From positions 7,320,186 to 7,384,185 of the forward strand of contig OX442317.1 in the NCBI GenBank assembly GCA_949358305.1: DNA of 64,000 nt. The letters are read 5' to 3'. Below, piece by piece: positions 13,249 to 25,055 of the stretch. Numbering within the stretch: position 1 is the stretch's first letter; every line of letters begins with the position of its first letter. The DNA is from Strigamia acuminata. Its lineage: Eukaryota; Arthropoda; Chilopoda; Geophilomorpha; Linotaeniidae. The notes beneath the pieces are model-generated. The model was not told where the DNA came from, did no database searches, and saw only the letters and a program-made list of their open reading frames with translations. A program made the translations under genes and the position numbers.

Positions 13249-13315
13249 TAATACGCGCGATATTCTTATTCTTATCAATGTAATAAAAATAAGTATTGTC
13301 GCGTGTATTTTGGAT
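13249..13315. repeat. Near-perfect hairpin (inverted repeat, arms about 30 nt)
   Basis: The left arm AATACGCGCGATATTCTTAT pairs imperfectly with the right arm ATAAGTATTGTCGCGTGTAT, with a few AT bases as the loop. The arms could be a tiny MITE, or the terminus of the less AT-rich block that follows (13303-13530). No function is assigned. Confidence 0.5.
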
Positions 13316-16300
13316 TCCCCTTAAAACTTAGGCTAGGATGGGCGTGCAACAATCCCCTGACTTGTCCACGGGTCAGTGGACGAGAGAAAAGGTCAGACAG
13401 ACGAGGAATGCCTCTAGTGTTGAGTGCATGGTCGATTGGTCTCTGGCTATTGCAATCAGAGAAGCCAAGAAACCACTTCCGTGACAAGATAGTTTGAGAT
13501 GTGACCCTCTCTCCAATAGAGCTTAAGCGACCGCTTGTTTCAGTACAGTTGTGATGGACAGGAACTAAACTGGACTAGTGTAACACTGTGTTTGCACCAA
13601 ATCAAGCTCCATATCAAGACCACAATAGCCAAATATTCTATTTTTCTAAATTATTTAGATAGAAAAACAAATGTTCCAGACTCAGCATCTGTTTCTCTCC
13701 ATTTTTTAACGTCCACTGCGCCAAAAGACAAGGACAATAATCTAATAAACGAATCTGCAGTACAAAGATTGGTATCATACACTGTCCCTTGAAAAAGTAA
13801 TTTCACAATTTTTTTTTTACTCAACACAAAAAACGTGAAACGTGTTTAGAGAGATTGGACAGAAATGAGATAAATGTTTTTTAAAAAGTGTTTAGATTGT
13901 TGATGATTTTATTGGTTTTAGGCTTGTTACACGTGTACTGGCTTTAGTTCTAATTGAATTGCGACAATAACTTGTGAGAAATGCTTTTTCACTACAGTTG
14001 TCTCTTGGGTTTATGTTTACGTGGGCGTTTAAAAGCATTGGTACTGCACCGTAGTGAAATATGAGAATAGTTGACGGTAAGGGCCTGACTTTGTCATGCA
14101 TACAAAGCAAAGTTTTATTGACTTTTGCACAAAGGCGGTTACAAGCTGCAATAATATTTCTTTGCCTTCTATATTGGACAATTAACAACTGCCAAGGAAA
14201 TTAATGATTTTTGCCACCCTATTCTGTAGTTGACATTTCGCTCCAGCTTAATGAGGGTGGCGGGAACAAACGACATCCATTGTTTTGCCACATAGTAGAA
14301 AGTCGAGTTAAAAAGAAAAATGGGTGAGGGTATAGAAGAAAGATGACAAGAATTTTATGGTAATTTTCTTCAATTCCAAAGTTTCTTTCCGCCTTCTTGC
14401 TTTAAAGCAGAAATTTTCTTTGAAATTTGATGAGGCTATCGACTTGAAGGTTGTAAAACAAGAAGAATGAATTAGTGATGTGTGAATGGGAGGATTGGGT
14501 TTTGTTCTTCCGGTATGTATGTGGGGAAAATGTCAGCGTGTGAATAGATATAGCTAAAGCTTAAAGGTAGGCTGTTATTACGACGCTTTATGGGTTAAAT
14601 ATTTTCATATTTTTATCTATTAAGCGTGCCTAATCAAATTTTGATGTTTTAATACGTAGCGATAACTTTTAATCGCGTTTAAACCGAATTTCCTGAGTAT
14701 AAGCATTCAGCCTAATGAATGTCATTTCTAAATTAAATAAAAATTTGAATGACTGACGTGGATAAATGGAATTTTAAACGAGAAAAGCAAATGATTATGA
14801 TACTCTAACGCATTTGTCTCATTGATTGCCAATTGCTATACTAACATCCAATTAGTTCTTTTTCCTGCACGTGCAAACTGAATAAATTTGCATAACTTTT
14901 AAAACATTTGAGATTAGACGATTGTTTCTTATTTTCGGTCTTCTGGACATAATTTTCACGTGGAAATGTGATATGGAAAGATGAAATTTATACATTATGG
15001 AAATTTAACATTACCACCAACGGACAGCAGATCTTTCGCTGGAAAAAAAAGTAAAATTCCAAACATTTCCAAGTTGGAAATTAATATGGAAAATTTTGAA
15101 TTTCCTATCATGAGAAAATTTGTTGGAAATGTGTTGTAAATATTTATACATTTCCACATTTTTGGAAATTAGTAGTAAATCCTAAAGGTGAAAATTAATA
15201 TTTCCAATAAATTGTAAATTTGTTGTTTAAAATATTATTATTTCCGATTCCGTAACATTTCACTATGGAAATAATCATATATCATGACGGGATAATGATT
15301 GGAATACGATCAGAATGAGCAAGAAATGCGTCTCCTTGAACGTCATGTGAGCTTTTGAGATTTCATGCAATCTAGCAACGCGTTTTCTTGATTAAATTAG
15401 TGACTGTTAATTAATTAATGTTACCATGTAGTAAGGGGGAAATTTCTTTACCAAGTCAGTGCTAGTTGATTAAAAAGTCTAAGATTCCCCTTGCTGACAA
15501 TGAGAAGTGTTAATGTCGAGCTCGGAATGGAGTTTGCACTCGTTTTGCGAGAAAGTCACGTAGAGAATTGAGCCAAATGTGCCTGCTGATTGCCGCCATG
15601 TTCTCAGACTTAAAAGAAAGACGAACAGAAAAAGAAATAGCATAGGCACATAGAGAACGCAAAAAATTGTAATCACAGCTAGCAGCCATGGCTTTTCGAC
15701 TCACTGCTTCTTCACACGCTCAAGTCTGTAGTGGAGCGTGGTTAAATGAACCGCAAATTTGACACATCAGATTTCAAATAAGTGAAAAAGAAATTAAGCC
15801 TTTTGTGCATCTCGTTTAATTTGTGACCAAAAAAAAAGCCTTTTTCCAAATCCGTTCTGTGGTGAGCAGCAAAAGCGAGCAAAAGTCATTAAAATTCTTG
15901 CTACAAGTGCATTTGAATGGAAGATTTCTTTTTTTAAAACTATTAATTGTTTCTTTGTTTTCTACAGTAGATTTATGGTTTTAGTTATTTAATTTTCATT
16001 GCAGAATTCGCTCGTATTTAAAGAAAATCCCTTAGTGTGTTTTTCTTTTCTTTTTTAAACTTTAAATTTCCCTGGAGAAACCTTTCAGGGTTTGAGGGAT
16101 TCATTGGAAACAAGGTAAACTGCGTGTAAGGAAGAAGTGTTTCTGTGTACTTAAGAATGTGGGTGGTTGGAAACTTGTTAGGAGCAGATTGAAAATAGAA
16201 GCGTGTTGCGTGTGACTTCACCAATTTCAACATAAGCTACGATTAAAGATTTTTTTGATAAGGTTTTTCTTTTATCACAAGTGGGAAAATAAGATTTAAT

Positions 16301-19300
16301 TCTTGAGAAGAGAATCTTGTGGGGACTTGTATAGATAAAAAGAAAATCGATGTTGCAGCATCTTTAATAGACTACAAGGGATGAGTGAAATCTCAAACTG
16401 AGAGAGATGAAATGTAAGTTGATAAAAAGCAGTTGATTGATTACAGTTAGATCGGAATTTATAGCATGCAGATAGTGTTGAATCGCACTGTTGGAATCTA
16501 AATTAGATGTTTTGTTTGATGTTTGGTGAGAAATGTTTTTTTTTTTGGATACTTTCTACGCAATTGGTTGTAGTGGAGCACAAGTGATTTTTCTCGGTCT
16601 CTTGGGAGCAATGACATTGTGTGTTAATTTTCTAAGCTGTAAATGGAACGTGTGAACGTTTACCGGTTAGTAATTTCTTTTAAACAAAGTTTAAATTGAG
16701 GAATTTGGTGATTTGTGGTAGAAAATATCAATGCTAATGGCAAAAAACAAACGAAGAGAAATGGATTTAATGTTTTATGGTATTTTTTCTGGTTATTAAT
16801 GATGTTTTGGTAGTGTGTATACATATTTTTTGAAATTAATTGCTTTTTATGTTTTTTTTTTTTTGTTTTTAAAAAAAAAATTATATTTTTCATTTTCTAA
16901 ATGAACCATTATTTGCTCTTGTTGCATCATTGCTAAAGTGCAGTGATTTTTCATATCTTTTATTCATGTCCTACCTTATTCTGGTAAACATTCATATTTA
17001 TATTTAGCAAATGATCTTTTTGGCTTTATTGAAAGCTGAATGAATTGCTATTTGGAGAATTTAAATTCCATTTAATAAGATGGAATTGGGGAAGCGAGTT
17101 TGGGCTTTTCTTCAAAGTTCACTTTTTTCATCTCCTTGTATACGTGAAATGAAGATTTTTTTTTCTTTTTTTTTTAAAAAAAAAATTAGTATTTTGTAAG
17201 AAATCTTTAATATCGAAAATGTCAATAAAATTTGAGTCGGACCATTTTTTATTTTTTTTATTTTACTTTGAAAGGGAGAAAACATACAAAAGAATTGCAA
17301 ACAAGAAAGCATGTGAACATTGTTAAATGAATTTTCCTCTTATATTGAAGTCTGGATGACATAATTTTTTGTATGTACCCTATATCACAATCTAGCAATA
17401 TGATTGTGCCTAGTGAACTGAGTAAATTAACTGTTCCATCAATTTTTGTGGGAAATGAGAGTCGGAACTGAAGCATCAGAATGAGTGATTGGAACCAACG
17501 CAAGAATTGACCCGGATTTCCGAGATGAATTGGTTTCGTCTGCGAGACACTCGGCATAATTTAATCACGATGTGTGTAGACGTGGCACTTTGATTCTGCC
17601 ATGCATGCACGCGTTTGCCTGTTTATGCTTGAGGAAACTTGCTTGCTCATGCTGGTATGCCAAGGATAATCCGAAGAGCCAAGTTTTCAAACATTGATCA
17701 AGTGTAGAGAATTCAATTTTCCTTCCAACTTAGTGTCAATTTGCGCTTGCAAGCAACTTGGCTTATATCGATGTTTTTGTCAAATGATGCGTTTGATGGA
17801 ACTTTAGAATTTGACGTGTGGGATTTAACGGAAAAATTGATAAGTAGTAATTTTTTAATTTTTTAAAAATTTTAATTGAGTATCTTTATGTGATATTAGT
17901 TCTTATTTTTGTCAAAAGCTGGCGCTAGGTATTTACGCGTCATTATTCATCATTAATGACAGCGTAATAGTAGAAATAATGACGGCCACTTGTTTACAAA
18001 ATGGCGCTAGGATTTGGAGTTCGGGAAATAATGCTCAAGGTTTTCGCAAATAAATCGCGATATTTAAGCGTAATATGACATGTTTTCTTAAACTTTTCTT
18101 CTTTATACTTGTAGGTATTATTAATGAGACAGAATTGTTGAAGAGAGACTTCTGATGGCAGTATAAATGTGTACGTAATTTCTGATTTTGGTCGGGATAT
18201 ATAGGCCTAACCTTGTTTTGTAGTCCACCCATTGTGTGGATTGACGCTAGATAGAGTCCAATTAAGCTTTCGCTGTTTGAACATATTCATAACGTTGAAA
18301 GGAAAAAAATAATAATAAAGTAAGCCGAGGCTATTTCGGTTGAAATAGCTTTTCCCGATAAGTAATAAACAAAAAATTTGCAAATTACTTACTAGGTAGA
18401 TTTTTAAAAACAACTCAATTATTTACTAATTCATGATTTATTTTTTATTATTTCCAATTTAAATTATTAAAACGGAAGTTGCTATTAGAATTTATTTTTA
18501 TTAAGTTTCTGAAAAAATTTGTTTTCCATAAATTTTTTATTTGTTTCCATTTATAAATTTTAGATGATCCAACTAATAAAAACACAGGAACTTTACTGCC
18601 AGCCATTATGATTGTAAAGGTAGGGAAATGCGTTTTGTAATTTCTTTTCTACACTTAAGCTGCTACACAGATTGACGCTATTATTCATCAGCTTTGAAAA
18701 GACTAAACACTAATCTGTGCATAAATTTGTCATTTAAAAAAAAAAAGCCACAGTACTGACAAAAAAATTAGAATAATATATCTTCCTCTTACAGAATACC
18801 AATTTATATCCTCCAAGCTTACTTATGGTACACAAATTTCTAAAAAAAAAAATTTTTTTAATGTTAAAGGTGAACTAAAAAGTTGAGTTAACCACCATAA
18901 CTCAAGTTGAGCTATTGGCCAATTCGAGAGCAGTCCATAAAGTTGCAAACCCATAAAACAATACGAGGCCTGCAATTGTCTTAAATTGAGATTGTTTGTC
19001 CCTGCTCATTGATCTGTTAAACCGTCTGCAATGTTTTGAACTTGGTGTATTATAATACCGTATGGCTATTATTAGGTGGTAATTGTCTTTTAATTTATTC
19101 ATCACAGCCATTTGCAGTTGTACGGCTTCAGATATGCAAAATCAAACTGTCATAATTGATTTTCAACAGCTCTATTGCTTCAGTTTGCTCACCGCATATC
19201 AATACAATGGCTTTAAATGAACTTAAAATTTTAATTCAGTGTTTTTACGTGTTGTTTTCTTATTTGATGGGAATACATATCAATTATACATTCAAATATG

Positions 19301-20412
19301 GCAACAGAGGTGTCGAATTAATAAATTTTTAATTCATTTCAAACAATAATTTTTTTTAAACAATAATCATGAATAGATTTAAAAGAGTAATAGTTAATAT
19401 GCTTAAAAAAATAGGTTTATTGGTTTAAAACTTGCTAGAATGCAATTGAATATTTAATCTTTAAACAGTTCTTTGTATTTCTCAAGCCTGGAAGTGAATA
19501 TTTAATTCCAAAGCTTAAGTAGGCAGTGCTAGAGGCAAAGAATTTAAATATAGACTGGGAGATATTTTTAAAGGAAACAATTTACATGAATTGTTGTGAA
19601 TTAACATTAGGCTTTTTTCCTGTGAGCATAATAAGTAGAAGTAATAAAATTAGCCTTAATGCCATCTACTTTAACGGAGAATGGACCGGCACACTTTTGT
19701 ATTTATTTGCTTCATTTATTATTACTGCTTCAATTCAATACTTGGAATGAATAGGAAGAAAGTGACCATTATCATTTGCTAAGTAAGGTTGGGGAATTTA
19801 GTGGTAGGAATATTTAATTGTTATTTTTTTTTTGTTCTTAGTTTTTAATTATTAATTTTGGTATTTTTAATGATAGTTCAGGTTGAAGTTGTTGGCAAAT
19901 TTTTAACTGGTCAATGGGAGTGTGTTTTATTTTTCTTTAAATTATTAAATTGTGCAGAATTAAAGGGGACCACTGAAGTATGCCAAAGTTGTATCTTATT
20001 CGATTTGTTACAAGTATGAATTTAATAATTTACAGAGATTTGCTATGGAGCATTCAGTTTTTATGTTGTACACTATATTGTATACAGAAGAGCTTTTGCT
20101 GAGATTAGAATAACAATGATTGCATATAAATAATACACAAACATGTTGGGAATTATTATCCTAGTGTAAAAAATCAACAATTGATGGCGTTAGTCATATT
20201 AGAGTAGTATTTTTGTGACGCGCAACTATATTTGGCGTGGTCACTCTTTAGTTTCGTTCTTTGTTGTTCGCATCTCAATGTATCCAGCGATGTAATAATT
20301 CAATCCAGAATTAAACCTCATTTGTTTTCGTTCAATATAACAAAACAGCGTATATGCAGCTATAGAGTATTAATACAAATATAATCTACAAAATTATCCA
20401 TCGTAATCATAA
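13316..20412. other. No gene recognised
   Basis: The interval is AT-rich non-coding sequence. It contains a less AT-rich block at 13303-13530 with no recognised product, a cluster of short TTTCCA/TGGAAA words at about 14960-15270, a block at 15480-15720 with overlapping open frames of no known family, and homopolymer tracts near 16850-16890 and 17160-17190. A 10-bp word TGGCGCTAGG occurs twice, near 17920 and 18002. Confidence 0.45.
14960..15270. repeat. Cluster of short TTTCCA/TGGAAA words in both orientations
   Basis: The words GGAAAT and ATTTCC occur more than ten times within about 300 bp in alternating orientation, for example ACATTTCCAAGTTGGAAATT. This gives many potential small hairpins. 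Simple degenerate repeat expansion is the most economical explanation. I see no terminal repeats or coding frame. Confidence 0.45.
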
Positions 20413-20414
20413 TA

Positions 20415-20582
20415 CAGTCAAAATTCTTTATAACGAATTGCGATATAACGAATTATTGATATAACGAATACCTAAAAATGGCTGGTTTGGTTGGCTGGCC
20501 ATAGAACATCATGTTAAATAATTTCGATATAACGAATTGATTTTTCGGGTCCCTTGCGATTCGTTATAAAGAGTTTCGACTG
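20415..20582. mobile_element. Pogo/Tigger-type MITE, copy 1
   Basis: The 168-bp element is flanked by TA on both sides (20413-20414 and 20583-20584). The left end CAGTCAAAATTCTTTATAAC is inverted at the right end as TTATAAAGAGTTTCGACTG. Internal ATATAACGAATT words repeat. The CAGT terminus, TA duplication and TTATAACGAA subterminal words are typical of pogo/Tigger elements of the Tc1/mariner superfamily. It is non-coding and is a close inverted-orientation relative of 29799-29982. Confidence 0.85.
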
Positions 20583-20584
20583 TA

Positions 20585-20668
20585 TTACAAAAAAGGATTC
20601 TTGCAAAACCCAAAGCATTTCAAAATACACTGCAATCTAATTTCATTGTATTTTTAAACCGTAAGGGT
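20585..20668. mobile_element. MITE family A, truncated copy
   Basis: The copy ends with CAATCTAATTTCATTGTATTT then TTAAACCGTAAGGG, matching the family A terminus. It directly abuts the pogo-type MITE, so that MITE may have inserted into this copy. The left portion is too diverged to prove this. Confidence 0.5.
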
Positions 20669-21714
20669 ATAAGCTGAGGTGCATGTGCTGATTGGTTGCT
20701 AAATGTTTATTTGGAGTAATTTATTTTATTTTTGAAGAATAATTAGAAGGATGCTTTCCTGTAGATTGTAATTTTCATTGCCTTACACAATGTCAAGTGA
20801 ATATTTTTCTTTAGGATAAATAAACGACATGTACAAGCTGTTGGTTATTGAATAATCGTGACAGGATTACGGCCATGTGTGTTTAAGTTATCCGCATGCA
20901 TGCATCTCGTATTTGCCCAACTGATAAGTGGAGTGCAGTGTGGGAAATGAGGTACTTTATGTCATACTTAGATTTTTTATGTTTCAATCTCTTCTTAACT
21001 GGAAAGAAGAGAATCATAGCAAAGTCGGATGGATTTGAGAAAAGTGGTAAAGAAAAGGGAAAGTAAAAAGAAAGAAGAAGAAAAAAAAGCAGTTCTGCAA
21101 TAGGGGATTTTGACTAGGGTTTCTCACACGTTTGGAAATGAAAGTGTGAATGTATATAGAAAGTTCAATTTCAACTGTTAAGGTCATAAAGCAGTACAGA
21201 ACCAAATGAAGTGTGATTTTTATTCTTTGGGAATAAATGATGATTGTAAAAATTGGTGAGGGAGAAGGAAAGAGATTGGAAGATTGGTTATGTCTTTGTT
21301 TTATATGCCGCTTGAATGTGTTATATATAGTAGATTTATTTTGGCCCAGCCCCAGGAATTGAATACTGTCTGAGAAAGATATTAAATTGCAAGTATGTGT
21401 GTAAACGGCTGTAAAAAAAAACACTGAACAGTCTCTACAGTTTGCGCCAGGTATCTTGATGCTAAATTCAAACTGCGCATTTTGTTATGTGCACGGGATT
21501 CTCATAAGACACCTTGTTATGTCGGTATTAGGCCTAAGTTACTAGGTTTAATATTGCTAGACCAAAGAAAATGTTTTGTGGCATCTGAAGGTGTCTGTAG
21601 GTGCGTGCAAATTGGATAAGCAAATACAAAAAGTTTGAATAAAAATAAGTGAAATAAGTGAATTACATGAAATTAAATTACTTATTATTGAATGCTCCTA
21701 AATGAAATATTAAT

Positions 21715-22127
21715 AGTCGAAATTCTTTATAACAAAAAATCGATTTGTTATAACGAGAGTTTGATAAAACAAATTAGCTGAAAATAAAATTTTATCGTAA
21801 ACAACATTATTTATTCATAAACATGGTGATCTTTGCTTGAATCAAACTATTGACAGAAGAATTCAAAATCAAATTTTATATCATTAATTTTAAAACTCAA
21901 ATTTTCTGGTGCATTGCATACGTACAATTGATGGCTTTTTGCCATTGTCAATGGCATTAATAATGTTCAACTTGTCCTGAATCGAAATTGCCTTTCGTTT
22001 GGCAGCCATTTTCAAACAGGAAATTATTTTAATTTTTCTTTGTTTTCTAAATATGGGCATCGGATGTTGTGAGTCATGTGATCAGTTTTGAAAATTCGTT
22101 ATAACAAGGTCTTGTGGGTATTACAGT
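21715..22127 (-). mobile_element. Decayed pogo/CENP-B-type transposon relic
   Basis: The left end AGTCGAAATTCTTTATAAC and the following ATCGATTTGTTATAACGAG match the ends of the two pogo-type MITEs in this window. The right end has TTCGTTATAACAAGGTC and a degenerate ATTACAGTGTA. A transposase amino-terminal remnant lies inside on the minus strand (22009-21890). The element is heavily deleted and the exact boundaries are uncertain by some tens of bases. Confidence 0.7.
21890..22009 (-). pseudogene. Pogo/CENP-B-like transposase N-terminal fragment
   Basis: This is a 39-codon frame starting MAAKRKAISIQDKLNIINAI and continuing DNGKKPSIV. The pattern (basic KRK, then a first helix with KL-x-II-x-AI-x-NG) matches the amino-terminal CENP-B/pogo helix-turn-helix domain, which binds the terminal repeats. 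After PSIVR the similarity is lost and a stop follows, so the rest of the DNA-binding domain and the whole DDE nuclease domain are absent. It cannot encode a working transposase. The TIR context around it supports the identification. Confidence 0.75.
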
Positions 22128-22129
22128 GT

Positions 22130-23400
22130 AAAAAAACAAAACGTTATATCCTGAAGTGGAAACGAGGATCAACTTAAAAACATTCGTGGTAAGCAGATTT
22201 TTCTGAATGTACCGGAGTTTTAAGGCAAAAAAACAACAATTTAAAATGTAGTGATTTATTTCACTTAACTGCAATTATTTTCAGCCATTTAAACAAACTT
22301 TAAGTATTTGATTAACCAATTTGAATGCACCTTGTCAGTTCCTTCATTGAATATCATTATTGACAGTTTCTCTTGAAAATATTGCATCCAGCATTCATAC
22401 GCTTTAAACGGAGTTGTGAAGAATTTATAGATTTCCGGTTTGTATAAAAATAATCTTCGAACGCAAAGAATAGAAACGGATTTCTGCATATGAAGGTGTT
22501 AAAAATTTAATTTCTCGAGAATACATCAAAGCAATTCCCAACAGTTTTCTCTCCGTAAAGTATTAAATGCTATCATTTTCCCCAAAGTTATTTACTTTGA
22601 ATGTGATATTTTATTCATGTTTCCATTCCTCTTTTCTCACCCACCTGCATATTTTTCTATAAATAAAGATATGATCAGGCCGCAGTATCTAGGAAAAACA
22701 GTCAATATACAAAATTTACAACCTCTTTATCCACTTATCTTGGAGACACTCGAGACGAGCAAAAGACCAGCACAGTGTCGCCTCGATCCATCATTAGAGA
22801 TTCCACTAGAACACGTGTGCGGGGAGCTCCTGTCGTTCAATATATTTTGTGCTCATTTTTTCTCTTTTTGCCTCTGCACACTCCCCTGCAGCTTGCTCGT
22901 ACGGCCACACTTTTCTTTCTTTCTCTTGTGTCTCGGATTGTCCTCTTTTTGATCTTGGCTTATGTACTAGAGATGTATGAACTAGAGGGCACTTCGGCAA
23001 TATAAGTGCTGGATTGGTGACAGCTATCTTGAGCCTTATCTGTGATTATTATAACTTAAAGATGAGGTGAGGTTGTGCACTGGCTTCTTGGGTGTTAATA
23101 CACTGCGGTTGGTTGTGTGTGCACGTGAATTTCTGAATTATTTCCTCGTTTACGATGAGAAATAACTTTCGGGTGTGATTAATTAGGGGAGCATAATCTT
23201 AATTAAGAATGTAAATAAATTTTAAATAAATTTTGTGGCAATTGCTGATAGAAATTATACGGTGGCAAGAGGGAATGGCGGGGCTAGTAACGACACATTT
23301 TAAGTATTTTAAGTTCTAACTTGGATTTAAACAGGAAATTATGTCATTTTTGCTTTAAAATTGAAGTAAAACGCAAATTGTTTTAATTTTTGAATGCAGC
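22130..23400. other. No gene recognised
   Basis: AT-rich sequence with a less AT-rich block at about 22670-23000. Overlapping frames on both strands there show no family signature or splice context. Confidence 0.45.
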
Positions 23401-23402
23401 TA

Positions 23403-23719
23403 CCGTACTGCCTTGAACAATGGCCGGGCGCAATTAAGCGCCTGGCAACCGCCACTCGAAAAACCAATAAGCGCCTGCCTCAAATAAACGCCGGGCGCGT
23501 TTAAACGCCGGGTTAACCGCAAAATACTTTAAAAACGGTTATTAAAAACGGTTTTTAGTAGCCTTTTGGAGGAAACTTCGACAAACGAAACGTTCGGAGT
23601 CAGCAACTTTTTTTTTGGATAGAGGCCTGGCTTAAATAATCGCCTGGTTTTGAATAAGCGCCTGGTGGGCAAGTCGAAAAAAAAATTAAACGCCCGGGCC
23701 ATTGTTCAAGGCAGTACGG
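23403..23719. mobile_element. MITE with CCGTACTGCCTTG termini and GCGCC(T/G)GG internal repeats
   Basis: The 317-bp element is flanked by TA on both sides (23401-23402 and 23720-23721). The left end CCGTACTGCCTTGAACAATG is perfectly inverted at the right end as CATTGTTCAAGGCAGTACGG. Inside are at least eight variants of AA(G/A)CGCC(T/G)GG, in both arms, in an otherwise AT-rich landscape. The TA duplication suggests the Tc1/mariner superfamily. It has no coding capacity. Confidence 0.85.
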
Positions 23720-23721
23720 TA

Positions 23722-25053
23722 CTGAAATGTTAATTAATTTTGGGGTTTTGTGTCGTTTTTTGGGATTATTTTGAGTTTTATTCGGAATTTTAGTGGATAA
23801 TTTCATCGAGAAGAGGAGAGTTTTGTGATAGAAATTAATTAACTTAAATCCCGTGTTTAGATTTGTTGAGGAAAAATGTGAAACGCAAAGGGGAAATTGT
23901 TGAGTAAAATACGGAGTAAGTGAAGGCTATAATGTCGGGCTTTTAACGTGATGACGTTGGGGTTAAATTACCCATAAAACCCTAGGGCTACACTCGATAT
24001 GGCGCCGTTTGAGCGAGGAAAAAATTATATTTAAAAAAAAAATGATGGGACTTTTAAACTTTTTGATAAATTACATTAGCATTTAACCTCAATGATGCGG
24101 CATCTTCAATGCAAATGAGCTTTTAAAGGCTCGAAATTTAATTCATCGTGCGTTTAATCACACATGTTTAATTATAGGTGTATTTTCACAACACTTTATC
24201 ACTGTATTTTATTTATTGACAGTGGACCGGTTTTATAATTATCGTTCACGAGGTTTTACTCGTGTCAATTCAAGCTGGTATCAAGCTGAAATGATGTATG
24301 TACTCCCGCTTCTTGTTCTGCCATTACTTTTGTATTAAAGAACAGAAGGCATGAAGCGCAGTGTCAGGGGAAAAAATTGGAATATGAGAAAGTTAAAGAT
24401 GTAATCTCGGAAGATTGAATTTTCTAAAGTTTGAGGGAAAGTTCATCCATTATTGTCTTAATATAGCGAGCAGAATTTCTTAGATTTTGTGTTCCACCTA
24501 GTGGATGTACTTGCAGACCCACAGTGCGGGGGACCCCAAGCCAGAGAGGGCCCGAGCAAAATAAACTTTAAAAATTTGAGAAAAAACAAATATTTTTTTT
24601 TAGGTTTTTTTTAAAAAAAATTTAAATTTGTTAAAATTTTGACATAATTTTCTTAGATTGGTGAATATAAGGACAAAATGTAACGAAACTTATAAAATTT
24701 TAACTAAGTTTATGAAAATTTTTGAAATTTTAACCAAATGATGAAAAATTTTGAAATTTTAACCAAATTTTTGAAAAAATTTGAAATTTTAACCAAATTT
24801 ATGAAAAATTTTGAAATTTTAACCAAATGTATAAAAAATTTTGAAATTTTAACTAAATATATGAAAAAGTTTGAAATTTTAACAAAAATTTTTTGAAATT
24901 TTTTACATTTTACTAAATTCTATCGAAATTTCTGAAATTTTATCCAAACACATTACGGGGCCCATTTGGTGCAACCACCTTGTAATTGGCATGAAAATAC
25001 TCCGAAGTCAATCCCAAAGACGTTTTCTCTACTCTGCTTTAAAGTGATTAATG
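23722..25053. other. No gene recognised; tandem repeats
   Basis: The interval holds the AT-rich tandem array at about 24690-24950. This is bracketed by two short GC-rich scraps, near 24515-24555 (GGGGGACCCCAAGCC) and 24955-24966 (CGGGGCCCATTTGG). The scraps may be the ends of a single uncharacterised element. Confidence 0.45.
24690..24950. repeat. AT-rich tandem repeat, unit about 34-35 bp
   Basis: The unit is approximately TTTGAAATTTTAACCAAAT followed by TATGAAAAAT. It recurs about six to seven times with substitutions and small length changes. It is not coding in a recognisable way. Confidence 0.8.
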
Positions 25054-25055
25054 TA

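Noticed and set aside
15479-15704. Hydrophobic minus-strand N-terminus as a possible signal-peptide exon for the DIP-like gene
   Set aside because: The frame lacks a phase-1 donor at a sensible position after the hydrophobic core, and the hydrophobic run resembles translated AT-rich DNA.
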